Below are positions 11,432-21,835 of a stretch of DNA of 64,000 bases, piece by piece. Within the stretch, counting starts at the first letter, position 1, and the number at the start of each line of letters is the position of its first letter. The notes under the pieces are model-generated. The model was not told where the DNA came from. It saw only the letters and a list, made by a program, of their open reading frames with translations, and searched no databases. Origin of the DNA: Entoloma clypeatum (Eukaryota > Basidiomycota > Agaricomycetes > Agaricales > Entolomataceae); NCBI GenBank assembly GCA_963565915.1, contig OY751495.1, positions 2,356,001 through 2,420,000 on the forward strand, in the 5' to 3' direction. The translations under genes were made by a program, and so were the position numbers.

Positions 11432-12512
11432 ATGGACAACCAAGATCTTCAGGACAAAGCCCCGAACTCCCTGAGCATCACAAACCCCCCATCGCACCAC
11501 CACCTCCTCACTGTCCAGGGCAAAGAATTGAAATAGCCACAGATCCCGGCAAATACAGTGGATCCCGACCCCTGTTTTCAGGATGGTGGGCAAAAATGCT
11601 TATGTGGATCCGAGTAAATCGAGATTTGTTACATGGGAATGACAAGATCTGTATCGCAGTCTGGTTCTGATTAGATGGGCCAATTGCAGGAACGTATGGG
11701 GAGACACGACTCACCCAATGCATGGAATCAAATGATTGGCCAACATATTGAAACTTGGTCTATGAAATTACCACGAGGTTTTGCCCTACCACCGAAGTGG
11801 AATGGGCCAGAGCAAAGATTGAGGGGTTCAAACAGAATCAGATGAAGACAGATGACTGGATCACGCAGTTTGGAACACTGGCAATCAAAGGGAAAATTGA
11901 GAATCATCATGGGATTTCCTTATTAGAGAGAAATGCCTGGGACTCAATGGTACAACAATTGTTTCAGCAAGGAAGGCAGCATGACACCATGCAGGAAACT
12001 GTCAAAGAAATCTCAGCCATAGGAAGGGCTGAAGAAAATTATGCCATGAGGCAAGGAATGAGGGAAGGACCTCAAAGACAAGGGAACCAATGGAAAATTG
12101 CCCTCAGAATCAGCAAGCACCACGGCTGCAAGGCCAGAATAATTTTGGAAGGCCCTTTGGGCAACAACAGAATGGGGGGTACCATCCCCAGCAAAACGGT
12201 CAAGAGCAACAATGACATGATCCGAACATGATGAACGTCGACAGGAACCAGTAATGAGCTCCTGGTAACTGCTATAACTGTGGTGGACAGGGGCATTTCG
12301 CCCGAGATTGCAGGCAGCCACAGCACAGGGTGCAAGCGGCAATGATCAAACAGATTGATGAACATGAGGAAGAAGAGATTGTACAACAGATAACGGCAAG
12401 GCGTGAAGCACGTCAAGCCACAAATGGACAAATAGATGTGAATAGCGCGCCTGCACTGAATCCCAATGGACAAGCTGCAGGGCAGCAGGGTTTTGTGAAC
12501 GTCAACCAGTAA
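11432..12512 (+). pseudogene. gag of element A
   Basis: It starts with ATG 11432 (MDNQDLQDKAPN). After a frameshift near 11530 the frame carries KYSGSRPLFSGWW, a capsid-type region (EWARAKIEGFKQ), and after another shift near 12100 one CCHC knuckle (CYNCGGQGHFARDC, about 12267). In-frame TGA at 11668 and 11749. Layout and motifs match Tf/sushi-like gag proteins. It is non-functional because of at least two frameshifts and two stops. Confidence 0.8.
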
Positions 12513-12547
12513 TTCCCTCGCTGGCTCTGACAAATTGTTACAAACAA

Positions 12548-13112
12548 TTGCCTATAGACTCTTATATACATAAGGACACTGTAAAATCATGGTTTCAGAA
12601 ACTTTCAGATGCAGCAGTTACATACAATAAAATACTATTAGATAAACCTAGGAGAGAAAAACAAAAAAAAGATGAATCAGATTTAGATACACTTGTAAAT
12701 TATATCATTGGGGAGTCCTTGGAAACGAGGCTTGGTTCGGCCCTTACGGACGAATGCTTAATTCCCTGTTCAGATGAATCAGATAACTTAAATAGGCAAA
12801 CAGACTCAATGGGGGAACCATCTTTTATTTGATCCGCTTCTTTGGAAAAGGAGCTTATAATGAAAATCACGCTGGAAACATTGCAAGACAAACACACCTT
12901 TGGTGTTGATGTATTATTGGACTCAGGGGCGACAGGGATGTTCATTGATCTGGACTTTGCCAAAAGGAACAATATTAAATTAAGGGAACTACTCTTCCCC
13001 ATCCGGGTCTACAACGTTGACGGCACAGTTAACCAAGGAGGTTCGATCACGCATGAAGCAGTTATGGCCATGCAGTATAAAGGACATGTGGAAATTGCAG
13101 TGTTTGAAGCAT
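12548..13112 (+). pseudogene. pol of element A, part 1 (protease)
   Basis: The frame carries the aspartic protease motif LLDSGATGMFID (about 12915) after an in-frame TGA at 12830. It is cut at 13112 by a solo LTR. Joining GAAGCA|TGC across the insertion, minus one AGCAT duplication, restores the reading frame into 14027 onward. No ATG is chosen, because pol of this family is expected to be fused to gag. Confidence 0.83.
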
Positions 13113-14021
13113 TGTTACGGACTCTACGGTATGAGGACCACGTCATATCTTTTACCTATCATCCAAACGTGGTGCCCTCTTACGAACTTACTATGTCTAA
13201 TATCTACTTTTGCAACCTTAGGTTCCCAGTCTGACTCACTACCTTACTTTGTCAGCCCCTTTAGTATACTTCGCTCCCACACTGACTCGCTTTCCACAGT
13301 CAGCTTACTCACTGTACATCGCCTTCCGCAGTCACCTTACTCATGCGCACTGCCTTCCGCAGTACTGACTCATCCGCTATTGCATATAGTCAGTACCTAT
13401 ATAAATAGTGTTTTGAAGTCCAGTCTCAAAGACCTAGAACTGGACCAGAACCAGACTGGTAAAGACTGGTGAGAGACTGGACTGCAGTCTCAAGTTTCAG
13501 ATTTTTGAAAATTGACCAGTCTCAGGTTCTTCAAATTTTGGAAAGAAAGAAGACTGGTTCAACACCAGTCTTGATTTGAGACCCAAAAAATGTAAACTGG
13601 TCATAGGTTCACACAGGTTCATATAGGTTCACATAGATTTTGTTCATCAAAGCTTCTATAAAATGTTTTGAAATGTGTTATAAATGATACTTTGAAACAG
13701 TTTTAATAAATTGGATAATAATCAGTTTAAACCAGTTTGAACCAGTCCTGGTTTACTTTTTTGAGAAAGGAAAGACTGATTCACCAGTCTTTGACCAGTC
13801 CAGTCCTGGTTTCAGTATTTTGGAGAAACCACTCAACCAGTCTTGGTTCTAGGTTCTTAATTTTTTGGGCAAAAATCCGGACTGGACTGGACTTTCAAAC
13901 ACTATATATAAACCCTTTGTAGCATAGTTAGATTCCTTAGATTTAGCAATCACATTGCTCTCCACCTTTCCACTTCCTGCATATTCTGCCCGAACCTTGG
14001 AACGGTTTGTTAAGCATAACA
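13113..14021 (+). repeat. Solo LTR of the G/B family inside element A
   Basis: It runs from TGTTACGG to AAGCATAACA and is flanked by the 5-bp duplication AGCAT (13108-13112 and 14022-14026). It is about 400 bp once the embedded MITE is removed. It arose by LTR-LTR recombination after insertion into A's protease. Confidence 0.93.
13405..13904. mobile_element. hAT-type MITE, copy 1 (complete)
   Basis: 500 bp, starting TAGTGTTTTGAAGTCCAG and ending CTTTCAAACACTA, with no coding capacity. The 8-bp duplication TATATAAA at 13397-13404 and 13905-13912 is the hAT signature. The target is the TATA box of the solo LTR. Confidence 0.92.
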
Positions 14022-15251
14022 AGCATGCAACCTGGGAAAAGCTAGAATTATTGTTGGCCACACTTGGCTGAAAAGCCACAATCCAGAGATTGATTGGGAA
14101 AAAGCGGAAATTAAACTATCAAGATGTCCAGAAGAATGTGGCATGCGTAGAACACGTTATCTAAATAAAACGGCAAGAACCAGATGGGGTGGAAGAATGG
14201 AAGAAGTAGTAGAAGGAAATGAAGAAGAAATAGAGGAGGAAGTAATCCACATGCTTAGCGCAGCTAAAGAAGAAACCTCAGATGAAACGCCAGCAGAACA
14301 GGTAGTCCCCCGGAAATATCACAAGTATCTATCAGTCTTTGAAAAGAAAGCGTCGGAGAGGTTACCAGTCTGGAAACCATGGGATCACGCCATAGACCTA
14401 AAGCCAGATTTCGTACCAAAAAAGGCCAAATTCTACCCCTTGTCACCAGACGAAAGGAAAGAAGTATCAGAATTTGTGGACAATCACATAAAGGATATAT
14501 TCAACCTACCAAGTCACCACAAACTTTGCCAGTATTCTTTATATCCAAAAAGAATGGAAAGAAACAAATGGTACAGGATTACCAACATATTAACAGCTGG
14601 ACTGTCCGCAATAATTATCCACTCCCGTTGATTCCGGAGTTGATTGATAAGTTAAAAGAGAAGAAAAGGTTCACCAAGATGGATCTCAGATGGGGATACA
14701 CCAATGTGCACATCAAGGAGGGAGACAAGTGGAAAGCAGCATTTACAACCCCTGATGGAGCCTTTGAACTGACAGTCATGTTTTTTGGATTGAATAATTC
14801 CCCAAGCACGTTCCAGACCATGATGAACGATATCTTTAGGGACTTGATCGACCAGGGATATGTGGTTATTTATATCGATGATATATTGGTGGCAACAGAA
14901 GGAGAGGAAGGACACGATGCCATAGTGGAGGAAGTTTTGAAAAGATTATGAGAAAACAATTTATTCTTGAAACCAGAAAAGTTTTTCTTTGATAGAGACG
15001 AAATAGAGTTCTTGGGATTAATTATTGGGAAAGACAGAATTCAGATGGATCCTTCAAAAGTAGACGCCATCAAACAATGGCCGACACCGACTAAGGTCAA
15101 GGAAGTACAATCATTCCTTGGACTCGCCAATTTCTATCAGAGATTCATCAAGGACTTCTCTAAAGTGGCCGGACCATTATATAAGTTAACAAGGAAGGAC
15201 ATGGTATGGAAATGGAGTACGGAGCAGGAAGAAGTGTTTAGAGAACTAAAG
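14022..15251 (+). pseudogene. pol of element A, part 2 (linker and reverse transcriptase)
   Basis: The frame after the solo LTR carries GHTWLKSHNPEIDW, typical of the linker before Gypsy RT. RT follows with FISKKNGKKQMVQDYQ (about 14540), the FGLNNSPSTFQ box and YIDDILVA (about 14870). There is a 1-nt frameshift near 14490 and a TGA at 14949 where RLRENN would be expected (CGA to TGA). It ends at VFRELK, where element B is inserted, and resumes at 21841 in frame. Confidence 0.87.
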
Positions 15252-15639
15252 TGTTATGCTTAACAAACCGTTCCAAGGTTCGGGCAGAGTATGCAGGAAG
15301 TGGAAAGGCGAAGAGCAAAGTGATTGCTAAATCTAAGGAATGTAGCTATGGTACATGGGGTTTATATAGTACTGGCTACAAGCGGTAGCGAGTGAGTCAG
15401 TAGCTGCGGAAGGCAGTGCGGATGAGTCAGTAACTGCGGAAAGGCAGTGCGAAGTGAGTCAGACAACTGCGGACTGAGTAATCCCTACTGCGGAGTGCGA
15501 GTCAGCACGGGAGCGAAGTATACTAAAGGAGAATGGTAGAGTAAAGGTAAATGAATAAGCGGTCCGATGAGTCAAAGAAATAACGAAGGCACAATGCAAG
15601 GGAAAAGTGCGTAACATACAAACCGGTAAGTCCATAACA
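15252..15639 (-). repeat. 3' LTR of element B
   Basis: 388 bp, from TGTTATGCTTAAC to GTCCATAACA on the + strand. It is preceded (minus strand) by the purine tract GAGGAGGGGAACA. Confidence 0.96.
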
Positions 15640-15673
15640 TGTTCCCCTCCTCAAGCTCTGTGTCCTCACAGAG

Positions 15674-16036
15674 TCATTGTCCCCATCCTCCGGCATTGTC
15701 GTTGTTTGTCCAGGAGCCATTCTCCTTGAGGCTCCAATCGTCTATTAGCTCTTCGTTGATGGCGATGGCGAGCTTGAGACTCCGGACGGCTAGTAGGATG
15801 CGCCGGTTTTCAACGACCAGCGTACGGGTGTAGTTCCCGAGGATTTGTTTTTCTTCGGGGGTTGGTGCGACGGGGAGGTTGGATAAAGAATGGAGGCGGA
15901 TGTGCATCTGTCGATGCAGGATGTCGGCGAACGAGGCTTCTAGCGCGTGGATCTGGTCTCTCATGGAGAGGGCTTCACCCATGAGGGCAGTGATGGCGGG
16001 GTTGGTTTCAGTGGATGTGGTGGTGGCGGTGGACAT
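15674..16036 (-). CDS. Extra 3' ORF of element B, function unknown
   Basis: 120 residues from ATG 16036, starting about 120 bp after the pol stop and ending just before the purine tract and 3' LTR. It is intact and collinear with the H copy at 5654-6025, sharing EALSMRDQIHALE, PVAPTPEEKQILGNYT, INEEL and a C-terminal GWGQ. It is predicted helical, weakly charged, with no transmembrane segment and no cysteine motif. It is in the position of env in retroviruses but has no env feature. How it is translated is not evident. It could come from a subgenomic RNA or by re-initiation. Confidence 0.65.
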   Translation of the reverse strand: MSTATTTSTETNPAITALMGEALSMRDQIHALEASFADILHRQMHIRLHSLSNLPVAPTPEEKQILGNYTRTLVVENRRILLAVRSLKLAIAINEELIDDWSLKENGSWTNNDNAGGWGQ

Positions 16037-16158
16037 GGTGCGGAGGATGTTGGAGAGATAGAGGAAGAATGGAGTAGCTATATTGAAGATGGAGCAGAGA
16101 ACTCGGTGGGTTTTTGACTGATGAGGTCGATGCTGTTGCTGATTTCAACGGGTGTCTT

Positions 16159-19100
16159 TTATTGTGGACGTGACGGGTTCTGCCGATGGAAATCACGGAT
16201 CAAATCTTGAGCGTTCTGAACATTAGCTCGAGGTTCCCATGTGTTCTCTTCTGGGCCATATCCTTCCCACTGGACGAGGTACTGGATCTTTCCACGGAAC
16301 TTTTGAGAGTCCAGGATCGTAGACACATGGTACTCTTCTCGTCCTTCGACGATGATAATCGGATCAGGGGCTGGTTTCTTTTTCTGGATGGCGTACTTCG
16401 GAGTTTCATATGGTGACAACAGGGTCTCGTTGAACACAGGGTGAATCATCTTCCAAGTCTTCGGAAGATCAAGAAGGTACACGCTAGCTCCTTTCTTCTC
16501 TAGGACTTTGAATGGTCCATGTCGGAGTGCATCAAGTTTCTTTGAGGGGCGATCGGTCCTGATGTTAGTCCCTTCCAGCCACACCTTGTCTCCGATGCGG
16601 TAGTCCCGAGACGGACTTCGCCATGTGTCAACTGTCTTCTTCATCTGATCCTGTGCTTGTTTCAGCGCAGCATTGGCTTCTTCTCGTGCCTGTTTGAGTT
16701 TTTTCAAGAAGTCGTTGGCAGCTGGATTGGTATCTTCTAACACGAGTTCTCCCTTCCACGGATGTAAACCGTAGTTGAGGTAGAATGGGGTGTGCTTCGT
16801 TGCCTGGTGTTCTTTGTCATTGTACTGGAACTCTGCGATTGCGATCCATTCAGCCCAATCATCCTGTAGATGGTTGACAAAGTTTCATAAGAACGCTTCC
16901 GTTTCCTGATGCGATCGCTCGGCCTGTCCGTCAGTCTGTGGATGGTATGCGGTGGACAGGTTCCTTTTGATCCCTAGCATGGGGCAGAGTATCTCCATGA
17001 ACTTCGCGGCAAACTGCGGTCCCCTATCGCTGATGATCTTCTTGGAGATCCCATGAAGCTTCCATATCTGATCCCAATAGATCTTGGCTAATCCTTCAGC
17101 TGATAGTTCCACAGTTGTCGGAATAAGGTGAAGCATCTTCGAATGTCTATCCGTGATGACCAGAATTGCATTTTTTCCCTCAGATTCTGGTATCGGTCCC
17201 ACGACGTCGATTCCTATGTCTTCCCATGGGTGACTTGGTGCTGCATGGGGATGTAGTGGAGCATGTCGCTTTTGTCGGTTAATCTTGTTGCGTTGACAAG
17301 TGTTGCAACCCTTCACATACTTCTTCACATCATGCAGTATGGTAGGCCACCAGTAGGTGCGAGTGAGGAGTTCATGTGTCCGGTACTGTCCTGGATGTCC
17401 AGCCACTGGTGCATTGTGTGACTCAAACATCAATTCTTGTCGTAATTGTGGATCTGGTGGGACATAGACTCGTTCGCCTGCATATGTGATGCCGTTTTCC
17501 TGTTGATACCAATGAGGATTCTTCTTTAGACCCTGGGCTACTTCTGTCTCCATGCGGTTTGAACTCTTGATGCGTGCAATCCACGGATTTTCGATGGTCG
17601 TGACGTTTCCAATTTTGATGGAATCAGATGTTTCACCCCCTTCAAAGAATTGTTCCTCCGTGAACATCTCCATTTGTACCACATCTTCTGATTCCAACCG
17701 TTTCAAGAATAGTCCCTCCTTGAGCATTTGGTCACTGTCCTGTGGTTCGAGTTCCGCTTCATACCAGGGTAAGCGTGACAGGATGTCCGCTTTTGCATTG
17801 GTCTTGCCAGGCACATGCCGTAATTTGAAGTCATAGTCCTGTAACTTCATTTTCCAGCGTCGCTGTCGTTGATTCAGGTCCTGAGGACGACGGAAGTATT
17901 CCAGGTTCTTGTGATCGGTCAAGATTTCAAAACGTTCCTTGGCTTTGAGCAGATAGTGTCTCCAATCTTTCAATGCTTCCACGACTGCCAGAAGTTCCTT
18001 GTCGTATATCTCGTGATTCTGTTCGGCCGCGGACATGGTCCGCGACAAGAACGCGATGGGGTGCCATTTGTCGTCTTGCTTCTGAGAGAGTACTGCTCCA
18101 ATTGCATAGCCCGATGCATCGGTTTCAACCCTGAACTGTCCCTCTGGTTTTGGTAATGCCAAGACTGGTGCCGATGTAATTGCCCATATGAGACCTTCAA
18201 AGGCTTGCTGCTCTGTTGGTCCCCAAGTAAATGCCATACCGCCTGTGAGCGCGGTGAGAGGCTTTGTGATGTTTGAGTACCCTTCAATAAATCGTCGATA
18301 GAAGTTAGCAAATCCAAGGAACTTCTGAACTTCCTTTTTTGATGTGGGTGCTCGCCAGTTTCGAATTGTATCCACCTTCTCAGTTTCCATCTCAACACGT
18401 CCCTAGGACATTTCGTTACTTCCCATAAACACTTCTTCTCCTTTAGGAACAAATCATTGTCCGATAGGATCTGTAGGATTTCTTCAGTGTTTCGCGCGAG
18501 TTCTTCCTTGGTTTTACCGATAACCACGATGTCATCCATGTAGATCACGCAGATACGTCGGCGGATCTGGTCCTGGAATAGACTAGCCATCATTCGAGAG
18601 AACGTTCCCGGGGAGTTGCAAAGACCAAAAAACATGACCAACGGTTCGAACAATCCTCGACTGGTGAGGAAGGCGGCCTTCCATTCATCGCCTTCCTTAA
18701 TCCGGACGTTGTTGTAACCCCACATGATGTCCATTTTATTGAAGTAGACTGCATCTTTCAGTACGTCCAAGAGATCGGATATTCATGGGAGTGGGAACTT
18801 GTCTTTGACCGTGAATTTATTGACCATGCGGTAATCTTGTACCAATCGTTTGGAGCCATCCTTTTTGTTGATGAAGAAGCAAGGGGAGGCATAAGGGGAT
18901 TTGGACGGGCGGATCTTTCCCGTTGCTAGACCCTCGTCAATGAATGCGTCCAATTCTTCTTGTTCCTTTTGCGTCATAGGATATGTATTTCCCCCTAGTT
19001 CCTTTGGTGCGTCCGGTGTAAGTTCGATACCATGGTCCCATTCCCTCTTCTTTGGGATCTTGTCAAAGTTCTCTTTCTCGAAAAGATGAGCAAATCGTTC

Positions 19101-19785
19101 AACATATGAGGGTCGTTTGGTTGTGGGAGGTGGTGTGGGAGTGACAGCTTCCAAAATAGGGTCTCCAGGCTTCCATTTCTGATCCGACTTTTTGGGTGCA
19201 TCTTTGTCGCGCACCTCAACCATGCGAACCCAGTGTTTGCGACCATTAAGGTTAATCCTAAAATCCGAGTGTTTGGTTCGACATGTTGTTGGGCATCGGT
19301 TAAATGTTACCGCGCCGGTTGTCCAATTGATTGTGGGGTTGTGGTGCACCAACCAGTCATGTCCCAAGAGCATGTCTGTTCTCCCAATGTCCAGTACCAT
19401 TGCTTCCATGGTTTCCTGATGTGCTCCCAAATCCAGTTTGACTTCGGCAAGTTGGCTCGCTTTCTGATGTCGATTTGGTGATCCATCCGCATTTAGAATT
19501 GCTATGGGTGGTATTCCTCACGTGGGGAGGTTCTGTTCGCGTACTATTCTGGGATGGATGCATGTGCGTTCACATCCGCTGTCAACCTCAGGTCGGATAA
19601 CCTTTGGTCCTCGTCGTGTCCTGAGCTGAGCTAACAGCCTGATTTCTCGTCTTTTCGGAGGTTTATCTCCCTTCACAATCTTAGTCGACGCAGCGGCTCG
19701 CTTGGCAGGGATGACATAGGTTCTATTGTCTGCAGTCATACAAGGCAAGCAAGTCCGTTTAATAGATAAGGGTCGTGACTTAGCG
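16159..19785 (-). pseudogene. pol of element B (protease, RT, RNase H, integrase, chromodomain)
   Basis: Minus-strand order: a Lys/Arg-rich leader, protease DSGCERTC (about 19575), linker LLGHDWLVHHNP, RT with YMDDIVV (about 18540), RNase H ([18 protein letters not shown]), integrase zinc finger CNTCQRNK (about 17300) and DDE core with SDRGPQFAAKF (about 17030), then a chromodomain ([16 protein letters not shown], about 16190). Breaks: TGA at 19518-19520 (element G has CGA), TGA at 18783-18785 (CGC in G), a 22-bp deletion near 18404 that removes part of the KCPILGYVVGEGR block and shifts frame, and TGA at 16885-16887. Otherwise collinear with G. Confidence 0.92.
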
Positions 19786-19789
19786 TCGT

Positions 19790-20893
19790 TTAATCGGACC
19801 CTTCAGGAAAATCCTTCTCGTCGGCTTCTAAGATTGTGGTTTCATCATTCTTAACATCTTCCTCGGACACCTTCCTAACCCTTCTGGAGTTCTTCTTCGG
19901 CTTGCGGCAGTTGCGCGCAATATGGCCTTCTTGGTCACAGTTGAAACACTTGCGACCATCTTTCTTCTTTGGAGCGCTACAGTCTTTAGCCAGATGACCG
20001 AAGCGCTGACAGTTGTAGCAACGGGCTACTCCTGCTTTGTCGATCTCCATGGCCTTGCCCTGACCACCATAAGTGGTACCCGATCCGGTGCGCATTTCGC
20101 CGCCACCTTGGATGACCAGTGCGTGTCCTTCCATCTGTTGTCCCTTGTTTCGGATCTCCTTTGCGTAATCGGTGTACGTCTTGCCATCGCTAGCCACTTG
20201 TTCAGAGATTCTGCGGTTGACGTTCTTCTCTAGGATGTATTTCCCAGTTTCTTCACCAAGGTTTGACAGTTTCAAGAGTTCTTCAAATTCATCCAAGAAT
20301 TCATCAACAGTGCGTTTCTCTTGTTTCAGGACTTCAAGTCTCGCTTTGGCAGCGACCGACTTGTTGGCGATGGAGAATCGTGTGGCGATGTCATCGGAAA
20401 AACCTAGCCAGGTGATGTTCTCGTTGTCAACGGCAAGAGCATCTAACTTGTTACTGGCCCAGTGTCTGCCGGACCCTTCCATCATGCGGGATAACACCGC
20501 AAGAATCTTCTGATCGTCTGTGAGGCTCTTTTGGAACCTGATGTATAGTTTGGTGGCTTTCCACCACTCGTCAAAGGTGTATCTGTCCTTGAACATCCCA
20601 GGATCCTTGATGATCTTGGATGTATCCATTGTTTGTACAGCCGGAGCTTCTGCCATGTTTAGAGTCTGCGGAGGAGAAGAGGAGTCGGGTTGTTGGGATG
20701 AAGATGGGGTTCGGGATACAGGTAAGGATTGAAAATGAGTCCCTGTTCTAGGCGTCTGTTCGATATCTGACTGCGCGGAGTCAAAAGTAAATTCGTCAGG
20801 GGACTCGTCGGCGGAATCGGTGGCAAAACGTTCAGAGTATTTCCTCTGTAAATCTCTAAGGAATCTATGTTCCTGCGTGTCTGTTGGTCTCAA
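19790..20893 (-). CDS. gag of element B (main frame)
   Basis: 367 residues. An N-terminal variable region is followed by a retrotransposon capsid domain (DRYTFDEWWKATKLYIRFQ, then TRFSIANKSVAAKARLEVLK), a coiled region, and two CCHC knuckles (CYNCQRFGHLAKDC, CFNCDQEGHIARNC) before an acidic tail ending EGSD. It forms the particle and binds the element RNA. The true start is probably upstream: a related but shifted frame runs at 20890-21243, and element I at 63306-64000 shows the same two-frame layout, so either a shared frameshift or an unrecognised start is involved. Pol follows in -1 frame with only a few codons of overlap. Confidence 0.85.
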   Translation of the reverse strand: MRPTDTQEHRFLRDLQRKYSERFATDSADESPDEFTFDSAQSDIEQTPRTGTHFQSLPVSRTPSSSQQPDSSSPPQTLNMAEAPAVQTMDTSKIIKDPGMFKDRYTFDEWWKATKLYIRFQKSLTDDQKILAVLSRMMEGSGRHWASNKLDALAVDNENITWLGFSDDIATRFSIANKSVAAKARLEVLKQEKRTVDEFLDEFEELLKLSNLGEETGKYILEKNVNRRISEQVASDGKTYTDYAKEIRNKGQQMEGHALVIQGGGEMRTGSGTTYGGQGKAMEIDKAGVARCYNCQRFGHLAKDCSAPKKKDGRKCFNCDQEGHIARNCRKPKKNSRRVRKVSEEDVKNDETTILEADEKDFPEGSD

Positions 20894-21434
20894 GAAGGGG
20901 TCAAGTCTCTCGTTTCGTGCCCAGCGGTTGTACTCGGTCTGTTGTTCTTCGGTGGTGAAGTGGGCGTAGATCTGCTGCTTCGAGTAAGACGTGATGATGT
21001 GGCTCTGGGACGTCTCGATGTGAGCGTCCTAATCAATCTTCTGATAACGGTTGTCTGGACACCGATAAACTCTCTGATCTCTGTGATCCGACCTGTCTGA
21101 GGTCCTTCTTGAACGCGAAAGCTTTCGAGTTCGTTCTGTCGGGCGTTGTAACGCGCGATCTGGTGTTGTCGAGCAAGATGGATGCTCTCTGCTATCTCGC
21201 CATGGGGGCGATGCTCGTCGTTGTCTAGTTCTTCGTCAAGCACCTGCTGTAGGATGCGACGGATCTCCGATTCGATGTACTGCTGGATGAGTGTAAAATT
21301 GATACTGTCTTGAGGACTTAGCTCCTCCTGTCGGGCTTCTGGCGTGCTGAATGGGTTACTGGTGAAGTCTTCAAAGAAGCGCGACGTCTTGACTCATCTG
21401 GTAGTTGCTCTCTTCGCTCTGGGCGAACCTAACG

Positions 21435-21530
21435 AGATTTAGCAACTTGTTATGCTTAACAAACCGTTCCAAGGTTCGGGCAGAGTATGCAGGAAGTGGA
21501 AAGGCGAAGAGCAAAGTGATTGCTAAATCT
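21435..21530 (-). promoter_or_regulatory. Self-priming PBS and matching LTR segment of element B
   Basis: On the minus strand AGATTTAGCAA lies in the 5' LTR (21530-21520). The PBS TTGCTAAATCT lies at 21445-21435, two nucleotides (AG) after the LTR end at 21448. Same 11-nt complement as in element G. Confidence 0.7.
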
Positions 21531-21835
21531 AAGGAATGTAGCTATGGTACATGGGGTTTATATAGTACTGGCTACGAGCGGTAGCGAGTGAGTCAGTAGC
21601 TGCGGAAGGCAGTGCGGATGAGTCAGTAACTGCGGAAAGGCAGTGCGAAGTGAGTCAGACGACTGCAGACTGAGTAATCCCTACTGCGGAGTGCGAGTCA
21701 GCACGGGAGCGAAGTATACTAAAGGAGAATGGTAGAGTAAAGGTAAATGAATAAGCGGTCCGATGAGTCAAAGAAATAACGAAGGCACAATGCAAGGGAA
21801 AACTGCGTAACATACAAACCGGTAAGTCCGTAACA
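21448..21835 (-). repeat. 5' LTR of element B
   Basis: 388 bp. It pairs with 15252-15639 and is followed by the TAAAG target duplication at 21836-21840. Confidence 0.96.

Larger units (their letters stand above)
15252..21835 (-). mobile_element. Ty3/Gypsy chromovirus-type element B, full length, nested in element A
   Basis: 6584 bp with 388-bp LTRs at both ends and a perfect 5-bp duplication TAAAG at 15247-15251 and 21836-21840. It runs opposite to its host element. The two LTRs differ at only a handful of sites, mostly CpG transitions, so it is much younger than A. Gag is nearly intact. Pol has three TGA stops and one 22-bp deletion. Confidence 0.96.
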
